A DNA stretch of 64,000 nucleotides from Aldrovandia affinis (taxonomy: Eukaryota; Chordata; Actinopteri; Notacanthiformes; Halosauridae). This document shows, piece by piece, positions 46,131 to 57,435 of the stretch; position 1 is the first letter of the stretch; each line of letters starts with the position of its first letter. The translations under genes were made by a program, and so were the position numbers. The DNA lies in assembly GCA_029706075.1 (NCBI GenBank), contig JAINUG010000026.1, positions 1,347,001-1,411,000 of the forward strand, in the 5' to 3' direction. The notes below the pieces were generated by a model. That model worked only from the letters and a program-made list of their open reading frames with translations. It did not search any database and was not told the origin of the DNA.

Positions 46131-48174
46131 AACCATGTCAAAATTGGTCGACAGTTTCCGATCCTATTATTTTTCAGTGTCCAATTATAAATGCATCAGT
46201 TTTAACAGGATAGAAATTAATATAATTGTGGTGATGATGATAAATGTGGTGGGGGGTGGAGGTTGTAGGGCATCTGAAGAAAACAGCCGATAGAAATGTA
46301 ATTACTGACATTTTAGGACAAAGAAAATTCTCACTACAAAGGTTGGTACAAAGAAACCAGAGAACATCGTCCATCATAAAGATGACAGCCAGGATAAGTG
46401 AAATTGAGATGATTTTGTATTTTAATTGTTACCCTACAGGGACTAAATTACATTCAATGTTCAATATTCACCTTATGTTCATCAAAATTCAGAACATAAG
46501 GCTTTGAGACATCTGAAAGATGTGATGATTCTTCTGGTTCTCACAAAATGTTTTTTTTCTTTTCTTTTTTGGCAAGATTAGTCCTCCAAAAAGAGAGGCA
46601 GCCAGAGAAGAACAGCCTCCTTGGCCAAACATGCTCCATGGTGATTGAAAGTTACAGCAGTTAACCAATTAGCTTCTGACAACTTCTTAGCTTATCTGAC
46701 ACTATTAAGATTATTCATAATATTTCAGAATAGAAAGCATCAAATGGATCAAGAACAATAATGAATACAGCATTAATATTCCACAGTTATTCGTTCATTT
46801 TGATTATGTTTACTGATATTTTTACGGCAAATCTCAAAATATATGGCATATTAATAACTAGCAAAATGTAATGTCACTACTGACTGATTTCCTATTTCAG
46901 TTTGACATGTATGTTTTTTTTTTTTTTTGGGGGAGCTTAATTGACACAAACTTGATAAAACACATAGCCTTGGGTTCAATCACTGCATGTACTTTATTTT
47001 GACTTAAACATTAATAAAGTATTTTCCCAAAAAGAAACACATTTTTTCACTGATTTAGGTGATCACTGATGATTTATGAAGAAGGAAATGAAATATTTGC
47101 ATTGAATTGTGAGTCAGAGTTGAGGATAAATGTCAAACTGAATCTAGGGGATATTCTCTGAGTGTACACAGTATATTTCCCTTTTCATTACTGCATAGGC
47201 AAAGGACAGATGCCTCAGTTTCCTGGCCAAAGTTGTGCATGTTTCAGCCTGCTAGAGCTTGATCAATCGTGACAGGAATCATGGACTAAATCAATCCCCC
47301 CAGTCCTGCTGTATATGGAATTGGACACTTGGCCTTGCTTTCCAGCAGAAAGCTGGCCTTCTGCTGATGAGCCTACTCATCTGGGAGGGAAGACGTTTTT
47401 ATTTTTGACTTGCTTCAACGAGAGAGAGTGGTGAGGAGGAAAACCTGGCTAGACCAAAGAGATGATGGTGAAGGGGGCCGGGGGCTGTTGTCAGGAGGGT
47501 GCATTGGAGAGTGGGAGATGAGGGAGCAGATGTGCTTAAATATGCAACTGGGGAAACAGAAGCATTCTGGGTAAAGTGAGTTGTTTCCAGACCACTCTGA
47601 GAAGAGATTGAGGAAATGGTGATAAACAGACTGAGTCACAGCTTGCCACTCCTACACATCTCCAAGATCACAGAGGGAACAGTTTAACAACCCCTCAAGA
47701 GATTAGTCTATCCTGTGGATGAAACTGAACAAGCTGCCTGTCTGTCCATGTTGTTCATGGATTGGGCGGGCAGAAATAGTTAAACATCGGGACCAGGTTC
47801 CTCATAGCTAGCTAACTCAGTTTACCAGATAACTCTCAGGATAACTTTAAAGTCTGGCACAGATCCTTCATCTTAAACCTGCTCCATTGTGGGTTAACTT
47901 GATGTTATCTGGATCTGTGTATAAGCCTCATACTCCTACCCAATAAAAGCATTTGGCACATTCCTCTACAATGACGACACCCTTCTTGAGACACCCCTTC
48001 GAGGAGCAATCTTAAGACTGTATTATCAATCTTAATAATAATTGCTAAATATCATATTCACAAATCACAAAGCCTTTTTTCTGATTTTTTATTATAAAGT
48101 ACAGTATTTATTATGAATACAATTAGATCCTCCCATGACCAAAAAACTATAGAAAACTCTTAAGCCATGTACTG
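46131..48174. other. No feature recognised
   Basis: About 2 kb without elements. GA-rich text at 47415-47640 makes a minus-strand open frame without motif. Confidence 0.4.
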
Positions 48175-48184
48175 CTTTCAATAT

Positions 48185-48536
48185 CCATCCATCCATTATC
48201 TAAGCCGCTTATTCCTGGTCAGGGTCGCGCTGGAGCCTATCCCAGCATGCGTTCCGGGCGAGAGGCAGGAATACACCCTGGACAGGTCGCCAATCCATCG
48301 CAGGGCACACACACCATTCACTCACACACTCATACCTACGAGCAATTTAGACTCTCCAATTAGCCTAACGTGCATGTCTTTGGACTGTGGGAGGAAACCG
48401 GAGTACCCGGAGGAAACCCACGCGGACACGGGGAGAACATGCAAACTCCACACAGAAAGGCCCCCGGCCTGGATTCGAACCCGAGACCTTCTTGCTGTGA
48501 GGCGACAGCGCTACCCACTGCACCACCGTGCCGCCC
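48185..48536 (-). repeat. tRNA-headed, L2-tailed SINE, full copy, antisense
   Basis: A perfect 10-bp target duplication CTTTCAATAT flanks it (48175-48184, 48537-48546). On the minus strand the head is GGGGCGGCACGGTGGTGCAG with TGGGTAGCGCTGTCGCC (A box) and GGTTCGAATCC (B box). A middle part with GCATGTTCTCCCCGTGTCCG follows, then the tail GCGACCTGTCCAGGGTGTAT to (ATGG)n. Open frames over it are artefacts. The copies at 20430 and 56826 are 5'-truncated versions. Confidence 0.9.
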
Positions 48537-48546
48537 CTTTCAATAT

Positions 48547-48927
48547 CTTCAAGGAAATTCTGAAACTTGGCTTGGCTGAAACTTCCCTGGCTTAAATGTA
48601 AAGATGTTTGTCCTGTTTGTATTATCTGTTTGAATTTATATATGATTGGCATTTTGCTATGATTGATATTTTGCAGCTTTCCATTGGAAAGTTTTGAGAG
48701 ATTGTCAAGATATTTTAAGTCATTTGGCTGGTAAGGTATCAAACCTACTGTATCCGTACATTGCCCATGCCAGTCGGTGTAGCCAAGCTTTGACAGTGAC
48801 ACACACACCCTGTGCATAGGGTTGAGTTTCCACTATTGGCACATTTCTGTACTCAGTTGGCAATGTATGGGTACAACATAGCATACAATACAATACTGTA
48901 GAAAATACGATAAAAGTATGATAAGAA
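48547..48927. other. No feature recognised
   Basis: Unremarkable spacer between a SINE and a possible LTR fossil. Confidence 0.35.
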
Positions 48928-49598
48928 TGTAACCCACCGAGGCCATAGAGCCTGGCAGTTAACCGATGGTAATTAGTGACTACACCACACCACTAACAGG
49001 TGAGAGAACCTGGTAAGTACTTCCCCGCACAAGGAGATTAAATTAAATGAACTTAGACAGAGGCTGTAATACAAAAATACAAAATATCTTTATTTGTCTC
49101 TTGGCTTGGTTGTCATATTTTTTTAGAGGCTCACTGGGGACAGAGCGTTGGGATACAAAGACACCATAAATTGGCAGGCACAAAAACAAATTAACTGAAA
49201 AGGGACCAATTGAAAAGGAGAGGTACTACTTCCCTTACTAGAACAGGCAAGAAGTGGGGGAGTTAGCAAGATCATTTTAGCCTGTATGCGCCGTCGAGAA
49301 ACGGAGAACTGAATAGCCTGGATTAGCTAAACCTGCTAACAGGAACAGGGCACAGGTCAGTACTGCGGAATATAAATATCAACTTAAAAGAGACCTACCG
49401 AGTGCCTTACTGTGCCTTACATGGTGTGCAAACTAACACCATGGACACACCATGGACACACAGGATTTTTGTCCTGATCATACACATGACAAAGATTTGT
49501 TCCAAGCTTGGCATGAACGTTGTTGAAATTCGGCACACCCATGCTAAAATTGTGTAATGGCTTAACGTACAGATCTTGAAGAGTGACAGGTGGTTACA
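48928..49598 (-). mobile_element. Candidate LTR fossil, antisense
   Basis: The block begins TGTAACCCACC and ends GGTGGTTACA, giving inverted ends of about ten bases. TATCTTTATTTGTC near 49085 reads as AATAAA on the minus strand. The expected target duplication is not convincing (AAGAA versus AGCGA), so the assignment is tentative. No internal region adjoins it. Confidence 0.4.
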
Positions 49599-49839
49599 AG
49601 CGACAACCTGCCACAACATGAGGATTCAACACTGTGGAGTGTGAGCAGCCATTGCTTGAAAAAAGCAGTGAACAACCTAGGGATGTGTACTGTGACACCC
49701 CTGGGCACACAGTGTTCACATATTCCTTACATATACTGGAACAAATACTGGCATAATCAGTCAAATGTATATGTACTCAGTGCATGAATTTATCTATCTT
49801 TAATTGCTAGAATATTTATTTTCTTCTTTGACAGTAACT

Positions 49840-49990
49840 GGTTCTCTGTGGCTCAGTTGGTAGAGCACAGCGTTGGCAACGCTTAGGTTGTGGGTTCAAT
49901 CCCCACTGGGGCCACTGAAAATGTATGCATTCACTACTGTAAGTCGCTTTGGATAAAAGCGTCTGCTAAATGGCGTATATTATATTATTA
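49840..49990 (+). repeat. HpaI-type SINE
   Basis: The head and tail are almost the same as at 22501 (GGTTCTCTGTGGCTCAGTTG, GGTTGTGGGTTCAATCCCCA, GTCGCTTTGGATAAAAGCGT), lacking only a few bases (CATATA) before CTGAAAATG. The tail ends in TTA units. High similarity between copies 27 kb apart points to recent activity. Confidence 0.9.
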
Positions 49991-52488
49991 TTAACTCCAG
50001 ATTTATCTGTATTTGTTTAACTATTAGGATCTTTGATCAAATCTTTTGGATACTACAACCAGGTAACAAAGAAATTTTTATGCAAAATGCAAGGGGGAAA
50101 TGCACATGATGTTAATATTTAAAACCGTCCGTGGGGCATTTTGTAAAATATGAACTCACACAAAGTAATAAAAACAAATGACTTGAATGAAGTACCTCTG
50201 GACCTCATTAAAAATGATTTATCTGAAGTGAGTGACCTAAAGGGATAATATTTGATATATTTAAACTTAATAAACAACAAATGGAACTAACGGGATGTAC
50301 CCACCATATCAAAATTAAAAGACAGAGAGAACTACCAGATACGGAGGAAAGCTTCTGCAGTGAGATTCATCATGGGATTAAAACAAACAAAAAAACTTGA
50401 ATAAAACACTCCATCCATCGAGGCTCTATTTTTGTCAGAGAAAATGCCCTTGAGGACACAATCTTTGTGGCTGAAGAAGTGACATCATCAAGTTAGTGCA
50501 CTTTAGTTACTGCATCATTGTTCTGCTATCATAAGATTGTCAATCCACAGGAGACTCAAAAACAAACTGCAAAACAACAACTACAACAGCAACAACAAAA
50601 ACTAAGTACAGCTTCTGATGCATTTTTTTAAAGCAGTTGATTACAAAGACCCGTGATAGATTTTCATGGGTTCAATTAGAGCATGAGAGAGAATAAGCAA
50701 TAGTATCATAACAGCAAGAAATATTTCCTGCTTCCACTGCATAGGGACTCAGTGGCATTCAAGATTATTGATTGCCATGCCAGTTACAGACCTCACACCT
50801 CAAAAAAATCATTATTTCTCATAATTCCTGGTATTGATGCTGAATTTGTTAAGGGTAAAAAATGCTGTCTGTTCTAATAGTGACATTTCACTTGTTTAAG
50901 AGTTACGTTCTCCAACATTGCAAACAACCATTCAATTATAACCCAATGCAATGAAGGCTCTCAGTTGGTGTCTACTCGTGATTACTCTACACCATGAATG
51001 TTAATTTTCCTATGAGCTGTGACAGCCAAATAAAAGGAAGTTTCATTTTTAAAAAATCATTAAATCACCCTGTAACTTTTATAATTACCAGGAAGGGGTA
51101 ATAGATGATTGCACCATTAATTAAATTACTTACCATGGCATTAGTTAAAAATAGCAATTTTATGTTTTGGTGATTAGAGATTAAATTAATGGGTTACCAA
51201 AGTAGTTGCAAACTCTGGGACGCATCTGGGTTGTTAATGAAACCACAATTGATCTGTAACATTGGATGTGATTTCACTGCCTGGTATGTGATTAGGATTG
51301 CTGAGAGGAGAAAAGAGTGTGTCATGTCTGGCTATACATTGACATGTATGTTTATCGCTTTCGGGAAAAGTTGCAAGTGAGTAAAAAGCCCTTTCTTCTT
51401 GCCTGTAGAAGGACAATACACAGAAAATAATGCACTCATCTTCTATCAGATTGTGATATGAAAAACCCAGGGCTTTCTTCAGCACAGCCATTCTTAGGAC
51501 AGAGATACAGTATATGACTGTTTGATGTGTAAGTACGATAAACAGTCCACAAATGCTTTTGTCCCCAGGATTTTATCTGCATTAGCTTCCCTGTAAAATA
51601 AAACTAATGGAATGCGTAGAAAGAAATCTCTACTCTTTCTTACAGGAGCTTTTAGCAGCCTCATAACTCGGAAGACTAATGGAAAAACAGAATGGAAATC
51701 CGAGCTACCATATTTAGAAAGGGGAAAATTATACCAGAATTTATACAATGACAGCGAGTTGCAGTCTACTTATTCAGAGCAGGTTCCAAGGATATGCTTG
51801 TCCAGATCTCCCATCTTGTCTAGCCTATTGAAGTCTTTTTGTATGGAGAGGTGGTGGATGGATGCCATGCATATGCAGCCAAAGTGGGGGATGGGAATGC
51901 TTCATGCCATGCCCATGGAGCCTGTGTAGGACAGAGCCCCTACTTTGAAATGAACTGTCGCCCTGTTCAACCTAAAACAGAGGTGTGTAGGCTATGCCAA
52001 ATGAAGCTGTATGAGGTGATCCACCTTTGTACTATCATAACCTATTGGGAGGATACTTCGTGGGGAAGTGGGGTTTATCAAAAAGGGCACGCATATACGT
52101 ATAGAGAAAACACACATCAAAACATCTGGGTATAAAATAGCATAAAAAGCACTGGACAGAGATAAATTGCTTGAACATAAAAGTGAGGGAGAGGCATATT
52201 GAATTGTATTAAATACACATTTTCTCTGCTGTCACAGAGTACCTAATCGATAACCCACAAATATTTACATTTGCTGTTCACTGTTCCACAGTTGAGGGGT
52301 TTGTGTAAATCTTTGCAGATTTATATAACATATTAAATGAAAAATAAAACATAAAATGCAACTGAATATAGTTCACTCCTTGTAATTGTATGTTTAAATC
52401 AATTTAAATCATTCACTGTGCGAATTAAGCAACATTTTGCTTTATCACGTTATCAGCATATTGGATCTAGTACTATTTTTAGCCACTC
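49991..52488. other. Long stretch without recognisable genes
   Basis: Open frames at 51189-51380, 51612-51929 and 51839-52135 (+) and 51234-51748 (-) show no domain, signal or splice context. Confidence 0.4.
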
Positions 52489-52490
52489 AC

Positions 52491-52682
52491 TTTTTCCATT
52501 GTGGCGTAACTTGAAGGATCATGCTCACGCAGGTGGAATTTAAGGTGTGACGTGTTCCCTTCGCCATGTTCCTTCCCACATTCTCTACAGATGAGAGATT
52601 CATTCTCAACGACAACACCATCTTTTTTCCTGAATCCAATGTGAGCCCATACAGATGAACGAGTTCGCTTTTTGGGGAGATA
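52491..52682 (-). pseudogene. BED zinc-finger exon of a hAT-type gene, cut by Tc1
   Basis: On the minus strand the frame reads KKRTRSSVWAHIGFRKKD, then NESLICRECGKEHGEGNTSH and LKFHLREHDPSSYATMEK. It has the BED pattern: Trp and Phe at the start (VWAHIGF), CxxC (CREC) and HxxxH (HLREH). It ends at a consensus donor AAA|GTGAGT (exon end 52491), phase 0. Upstream the frame is cut at the TA where a Tc1-like element begins (52681). BED fingers are found both in hAT transposases and in host ZBED genes derived from them. No other exon is visible, so a transposon origin is more likely than a host gene. Confidence 0.65.
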
Positions 52683-53610
52683 CAGTGCATCCGGAAAGTA
52701 TTCATATCTCTTCACTTTTTCCACATTTTGTTATGTTACAGCCTTATTCCAAAATGGATTAAATTATATTTTCTTCAAAAAATTCTACACACAATACCCC
52801 ATAATGGCAAAGCAACAACAGGTTTTTATAAATTCCTGCAAATTTTTTTTTTTTTTTTTTTAAACGGAAAAATCACATTTACATAAGTATTCACACCCTT
52901 TGCTATCACACTGGAAATTGAGCTCAGATGCATCCTGCTCCCTTTGATCATCCTTGAGATGTCTCTAGAACTTGATTGTAGTCCACCTGTGGCAAATTCA
53001 ATTGATTGTACATGCTTTAGAAAGGCACACATCTGTCTATATAAGGTCCCACAGTTCATAGTGCATGTCAGAGCAAAAAACAAGCCATGAAGTATTAGGA
53101 ACTCTCCATAGACATCCGAGATAGAACTGTGTTGAGGCACAGATCTGGGGAAGGGTATAAAAACATTACTAAAGCGTTAAAAGTCCCTAGGAGCACAGTG
53201 GGCTCCATCATTGTGAAATGGAACCATGTTTGGAACCACCACGACCTTTCTTAGAGTTGGCCATGCAGCCAAACTCAGTAACCGGGCATGAAGGGCCTTG
53301 GTCAAGGAGGTGACCAAGAACCCAATGACCACTCTAAGAGAGCTTCAGAGTTCCTCTGCAGTGATGGGAGAACCTGGCAGAAGGACAAACATCTTTGCAG
53401 CACTCCATCAATCAGGCCTTTATGGTAGCGCTTGGCATTCAGGCCAAAAAGTTCAATTTGTGTCTCATCAGACCAGAGAATCTTTTTCCTGATGCTCTTA
53501 GAGTCCTTTAAGTGCTGTTTGGCAAACTCCAGGTGGGCTGTCATATGCCTTTTACTCAGGAGTGGCTTCCGTCTAGCCACTACCATAAAGGCCTGCAAGT
53601 TTTATAAGGG
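52681..53610 (+). mobile_element. Tc1-like transposon with an internal inversion
   Basis: The left terminal repeat starts at TA with CAGTGCATCCGGAAAGTATT and TTCCACATTTTGTTATG. Plus-strand transposase text follows (SIDIRDRTVLRHRSGEGYKN, KALKVPRSTVGSIIVKWN) with several stops, up to CAGGCCTTTATGGTAG near 53424. From there to about 53595 the sequence is the inverse of the next transposase segment: on the minus strand it reads ARRKPLLSKRHMTAHLEFAK and KKILWSDETQIELFGLNAKR. CTACCATAAAGGCCTG closes the inversion. The remaining C-terminal part and right end are missing. Confidence 0.8.
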
Positions 53611-54537
53611 ACTGCAAACTGAGATTTATGCCATGTAGCTAGCTACCTACCTACCAGGGTTGGGAAATATGAGGGAGCTGTCTGCACGTGCGCAATCATG
53701 TTGTGAACAAAACAAAATGCAAGAACAGCCAAAGAGGTGGTGGGATTAAATGACATTAGCAGACACCCCAGGTCCAGTATTATATTACAGTGAAAGTCAT
53801 CATAGAAAGTCATCATACCCTTTTGAAATAGTCACTTTTTTGGTCTTACAGCCTGAAATGAAAGTACATAAAATCCATCTTTTTCCAGCTTTATTTACAC
53901 ATTTTGCCTTATAACATTCAAGTGAAAAAAAGGGTAACATTTCTGATAATTAATTAAAAATGAAAAACTAGAATAAAAGGGTTGGAAACTGGGTTAATAC
54001 TTTGTAGAGGCACCTTTTGCTTTAATTACAGCCATCAGTCTGTTTGGATATGTCTCTACCAGCTTTGCGCACCTAGATTGGGCAATATTTGCCCATTCTT
54101 CCTTGCAGAACTGTTCCAGTTCAGTCAAATTCTGTGGTGAGCGGCGATGGACTGCACTCTTCAAGTCCATCCACAGATGGATTTAGGTCAGGGCTCTGAC
54201 TAGGCCACTCAAGGACATTCACCTTCCTGTCCTTTAGCCACTGCGTTGTTTTTTTGGTGGTGTGTCTTGGGTCGTTGTCATGCTGGAAGGTGTCCATCTT
54301 CAGCTGTCTAGCAGAGGGCTGCAGGTTTTCCTCAAGAATTTGGGTGTACTTGGCAGCTCCATTTTCCCTTCAATCCTGACCAATTGCCCAGTCCCCGCTG
54401 AAGAGAAACACCCCCACAACATAATGCTGCCACCACCATGCTTCACTGTAGGTATGGTGTGTTTTGGGTGGTGTGCTGTGTTTGGTTTCTGCCAAACATA
54501 GCGCTTGGAGTTCAGTCCAAAAAGTTAAATCTTGGTC

Positions 54538-54996
54538 TCATCTGACCATATAACCTTTTTGCCACATGGCATCAGAATCTTCTATGTGTTTCTTCGGATA
54601 ACGTAAACGAGACTCAGTGTGACACTTTTTCAGAAGAGGCTTCTTTCTTGCCACCCTGCCATACAGGCCAGCTTTGTGTAAAGCTTGTGAGATTGTTGTC
54701 ACATGCACAGATCGCCCAATCTCTGCCATGAAGACTTGTAACTCCTTCAAGGTTGCCATTGGCCTCTTGGTAGCTTCCCTGATCAATCTTTTCCTGGCTC
54801 GGTCATCCAGTTTGGAGGGACAGCCCGATCTTGGCAAGGTGTGGGTGGTGCCATATGCCTTCCACTTCTTAATAATACTCTGAATGGTACTCAGAGGGAT
54901 AGTTAACACCTTTGAAATCTTTTTATATCCTTCTCCTAACTTCTGCCTATCCACAACTTTATCCCGGAGCCCTTTTGAAAGCACCTTTCCAGCCAT
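54538..54996 (-). pseudogene. Tc1 transposase, N-terminal half
   Basis: MAGKVLSKGLRDKVVDRQKL starts the protein. Helix-turn-helix text YKKISKVLTIPLSTIQSIIK follows, then the GRPR-like linker RSGCPSKLDDRARKRLIREA, the second DNA-binding part HVTTISQALHKAGLYGRVAR and KKPLLKKCHTESRLRYPKKH. This 152-codon frame is open, but it leaves the transposase frame near 54545, just before the first catalytic Asp region (the LWSDE text is garbled). Downstream in other frames are remnants of FGLN, SFMFWGC-type and DPKHT-type motifs. A full protein would be about 340 codons. Confidence 0.8.
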
Positions 54997-55087
54997 GGTG
55001 AATTATTTGTGTTACCATGCACTACTAGGAGTGGAATCCTCAAGGAACAGCAGATTTTATTGTGAAATAATCAAAACCACTACAATT

Positions 55088-55734
55088 TGTCAGGAACGGT
55101 GTCGGAAAACCAGGCACGGACCCAGGAATGCAATAATGTTCTTTATTGCAAAAACAATAGGCAATGGTCAAACGGGAGCAATAAGGGCAATACAGGAATC
55201 CAAAGAGTGGTCGGGGACAGGCAAAGTTCGTTCCAGGCTTCAGGTGTGTCAGAGGCAGGCAAGACTTGGTCAATGGGCAGGCGGAGGTTGATAACAGGGA
55301 ATCAGTCCGGGGAACACAGAGAGGAGCAGGGCAGGAACCACGAGGAGCACGAACAGATGGATCGGGAACCAGACTGAGACAGGAATAAACACGGAAGCAC
55401 AAACACGAGGAAGCACAAACACGAGGAAGCACAAACACGAGGAAACAAAGAAACCGCTGGAAAGTTGTGTAGGCATAAGCAAAGCACAAGACAGTCTGGC
55501 AATGAACATGGGAAACGAACAGCTTAACTACATCAGACATAACGAGAAACAATCAGGAATTAACACGAATGCAGCTAACTGCAATCAGACACATGAGGAA
55601 CAGGTACAACCGATAATACAATGACAAGACTGGAAACAGGTAAGCGAAAGTAAAAACACAGACCAGACAACCAGGAAAACATGGAATAAACTACAAACAC
55701 CTAATTATGGGGAACACGAACACGAGACGTGACA
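55088..55734. mobile_element. Solo LTR fossil nested in Tc1-like element
   Basis: A perfect 6-bp target duplication ACAATT flanks it (55082-55087 and 55735-55740). It starts TGTCAGGAACGG and ends GAGACGTGACA, so the TGTCA/TGACA ends are inverted. CTTTATTGCA near 55140 may be the inverse of a polyadenylation signal, suggesting antisense orientation. Three to four tandem units of AGGAAGCACAAACACG lie at 55392-55442. No internal coding part is attached. Younger than the Tc1-like element it interrupts. Confidence 0.7.
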
Positions 55735-55959
55735 ACAATTGATGTCAGGTGGAGGCCAATTAGCTTGGTGTGTGATCTGGAAAGTGATTGGTTATACCTG
55801 AGCAAGTTTATAATGGTTATTCTAAGGGGACTGATCACTTTTCCAACCCTGTTATTCTAGTTTTTCATTTTTTATTAATTATTGTATTTAGGCACTGTAT
55901 TTAATATGGGTTATTTAGACATTTTAGTAGGGTAACGGTTGATTTTTTTTTTTCCCGCA

Positions 55960-56084
55960 TGAAAATAGCTATCACGGTATTACGTTAAGTTTACGATAGT
56001 ACTATTTAATATTTTAATATCGTGGTATACCGTCATTTTAATATCGTGGTATACCGTCATACCGGTATACCATCACACCCCTAG
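55960..56084. mobile_element. hAT-like right-end fragment
   Basis: The end CATCACACCCCTAG and the preceding GTCATACCGGTATAC resemble the right terminus of a fish hAT family. TTTTAATATCGTGGTATACC occurs twice in tandem (about 56013 and 56037). No left end was found. Confidence 0.5.
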
Positions 56085-56813
56085 CATTAATGTGATGTCA
56101 TGTATCAAGGGTATGTGTGTTCATATTATGTACATCTATTTATTTTTTTAATTGTCAAATAAAACTAACTAGCTTTCTGATCAGAATGCTTGTAGGGTCA
56201 AGCAGCAGTTTTTTTGTCTCTGTTGAGTTTAGAAGAAAGTACCCTTTTACAATTATTATTAATATACAGCATTATCAGAATTCTTATTAGCAGCAAACAG
56301 GACCTAATTGTGTTTAGTTTTAATAAGCCAGCTCGCCAGTTAGGTTAGCTAGTCAGCTAGCCAGCTAATGTTTTATGATGATGGGTAATACGATTATGAC
56401 AGACCTTGGATATTTCTGAAATTGACGGAAAATAAACGGATAAATTCACAGATAAGACAAGTGGATATCCGATTCACTTTCACTGTACCCTGACAAGCAG
56501 CTGTCATGTAATCAGTGGTGCATGAAAAGTGTATGTGTGTGTGTGTGTGTGTGTGTGGGCTCTCTCTGTTGTGTGTATGGGAGAAAAAGAGTGATTGTGG
56601 TAGCCTCTCTTCTTATACTGTGGTGTTACATTGTGGCAAACTATGCGATTGGTCAATCTTTACCTATTCATGCCCTGCACAGTACGGTGACAAGGGTTGT
56701 CAGAGTCCTGCAAAAAATGAAAGTAGGTGTAGTGAAGCTTATTGTGGTATTCGTGATGCATGGGTGAGACTGCTAGAGGAAATATACCTCCATATCCTGA
56801 AATGAGCCATCAT
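56085..56813. other. No gene; (GT)n array
   Basis: A (TG)n microsatellite at 56531-56559 underlies a Cys/Val-repeat open frame. Nothing else recognised. Confidence 0.5.
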
Positions 56814-56825
56814 AAATGGCTTTCA

Positions 56826-56942
56826 GCCCTGCGATTGTGCGATTGATTGGCGACCTGTCCAGGGTGTATTCCTGCCTCCTGGCTCCAGCCCCCCCGCAAC
56901 CCTGATCAGGAATAATCCGGTTAGATAATGAATGAATGAATG
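56826..56942 (+). repeat. L2-tailed retroposon, 5'-truncated
   Basis: A perfect 12-bp target duplication AAATGGCTTTCA flanks it (56814-56825, 56943-56954). It contains GATTGGCGACCTGTCCAGGG and GTGTATTCCTGCCTCCTGGC and ends in an (ATGA)n tail. Same 3' end as the SINE at 48.2 kb but with a different tetranucleotide tail. Confidence 0.85.
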
Positions 56943-57236
56943 AAATGGCTTTCAATGTTGCTGGATTTTACAAGAAGTACTTATTATCTTTTTAAAAAGA
57001 TGGTTAAAGATAGATTTGTCCTTGAAAAACAGAATGGTATACTTCAAAGCAGAGGCTATTTATGGATTAACAAATGCAGCTTTATCTGTCCCGTAATGTT
57101 AAACTAAAATATCAAAACTTCCGTTGTTGATAAACCATCTGATTCTGCTGTTGGACATATTCGCTTTTCAACCTATAAAGCAAAATAAGCGACTGATGCA
57201 ATCTCTATTCTTACAACATATCATATCAGATTTTTT

Positions 57237-57435
57237 CACATTTTCTCCCAATTTGGTAGCCAATTGTACCCTACTTCTAATTCATCCTATCCCTCCCTCA
57301 TACTGGCTTCCCTGTCCCCTCCTCATTGGGCGGACAGCTAATCGCCACCCCTGAACGGGACTCCCGGCCAGGGCTGGGCTGGCGCAGCTGGGGTTTGACT
57401 CTGCGGAAGTGCCTTTACCGGTTGCGCCACATCTT
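57237..57435 (-). repeat. tRNA-derived SINE (375-bp family), short antisense copy
   Basis: The inverse tail CATTTTCTCCCAATTTGGTA leads to GGGACTCCCGGCCAGGGCTG and GGCTGGCGCAGCTGGGGTTT, then the inverse head TACCGGTTGCGCCACAT. The body is shortened to about 200 bp by internal deletion. No clear target duplication. Confidence 0.65.

Larger units (their letters stand above)
53816..55890 (-). mobile_element. Tc1-like transposon hosting a solo LTR
   Basis: The left terminus has TTTGAAATAGTCACTTTTTT and GGTCTTACAGCCTGAAATG. Inner inverted repeats GAAAAACTAGAATAAAAGGG (about 53963) and TCTAGTTTTTCATTTTTTAT (about 55856) bracket the gene. The transposase is on the minus strand: start codon at 54996, DNA-binding part to about 54538, and catalytic text further to about 54000 in broken frames. 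The outermost right end is lost. An LTR fossil of 647 bp lies between the start codon and the right inner repeat. Confidence 0.85.

Noticed and set aside
48365-48817. Open frames over the SINE at 48.2 kb
   Set aside because: They translate a SINE with exact target duplication and have no independent support.
53655-53815. CAGGGTTGGG text resembling a hAT end
   Set aside because: Ten bases only, with no inverse partner or 8-bp duplication.
55040-55552. 170-residue minus-strand open frame with Cys/Leu repeats
   Set aside because: It overlies the solo LTR fossil and its small tandem array. The repeats in the protein mirror the DNA array.
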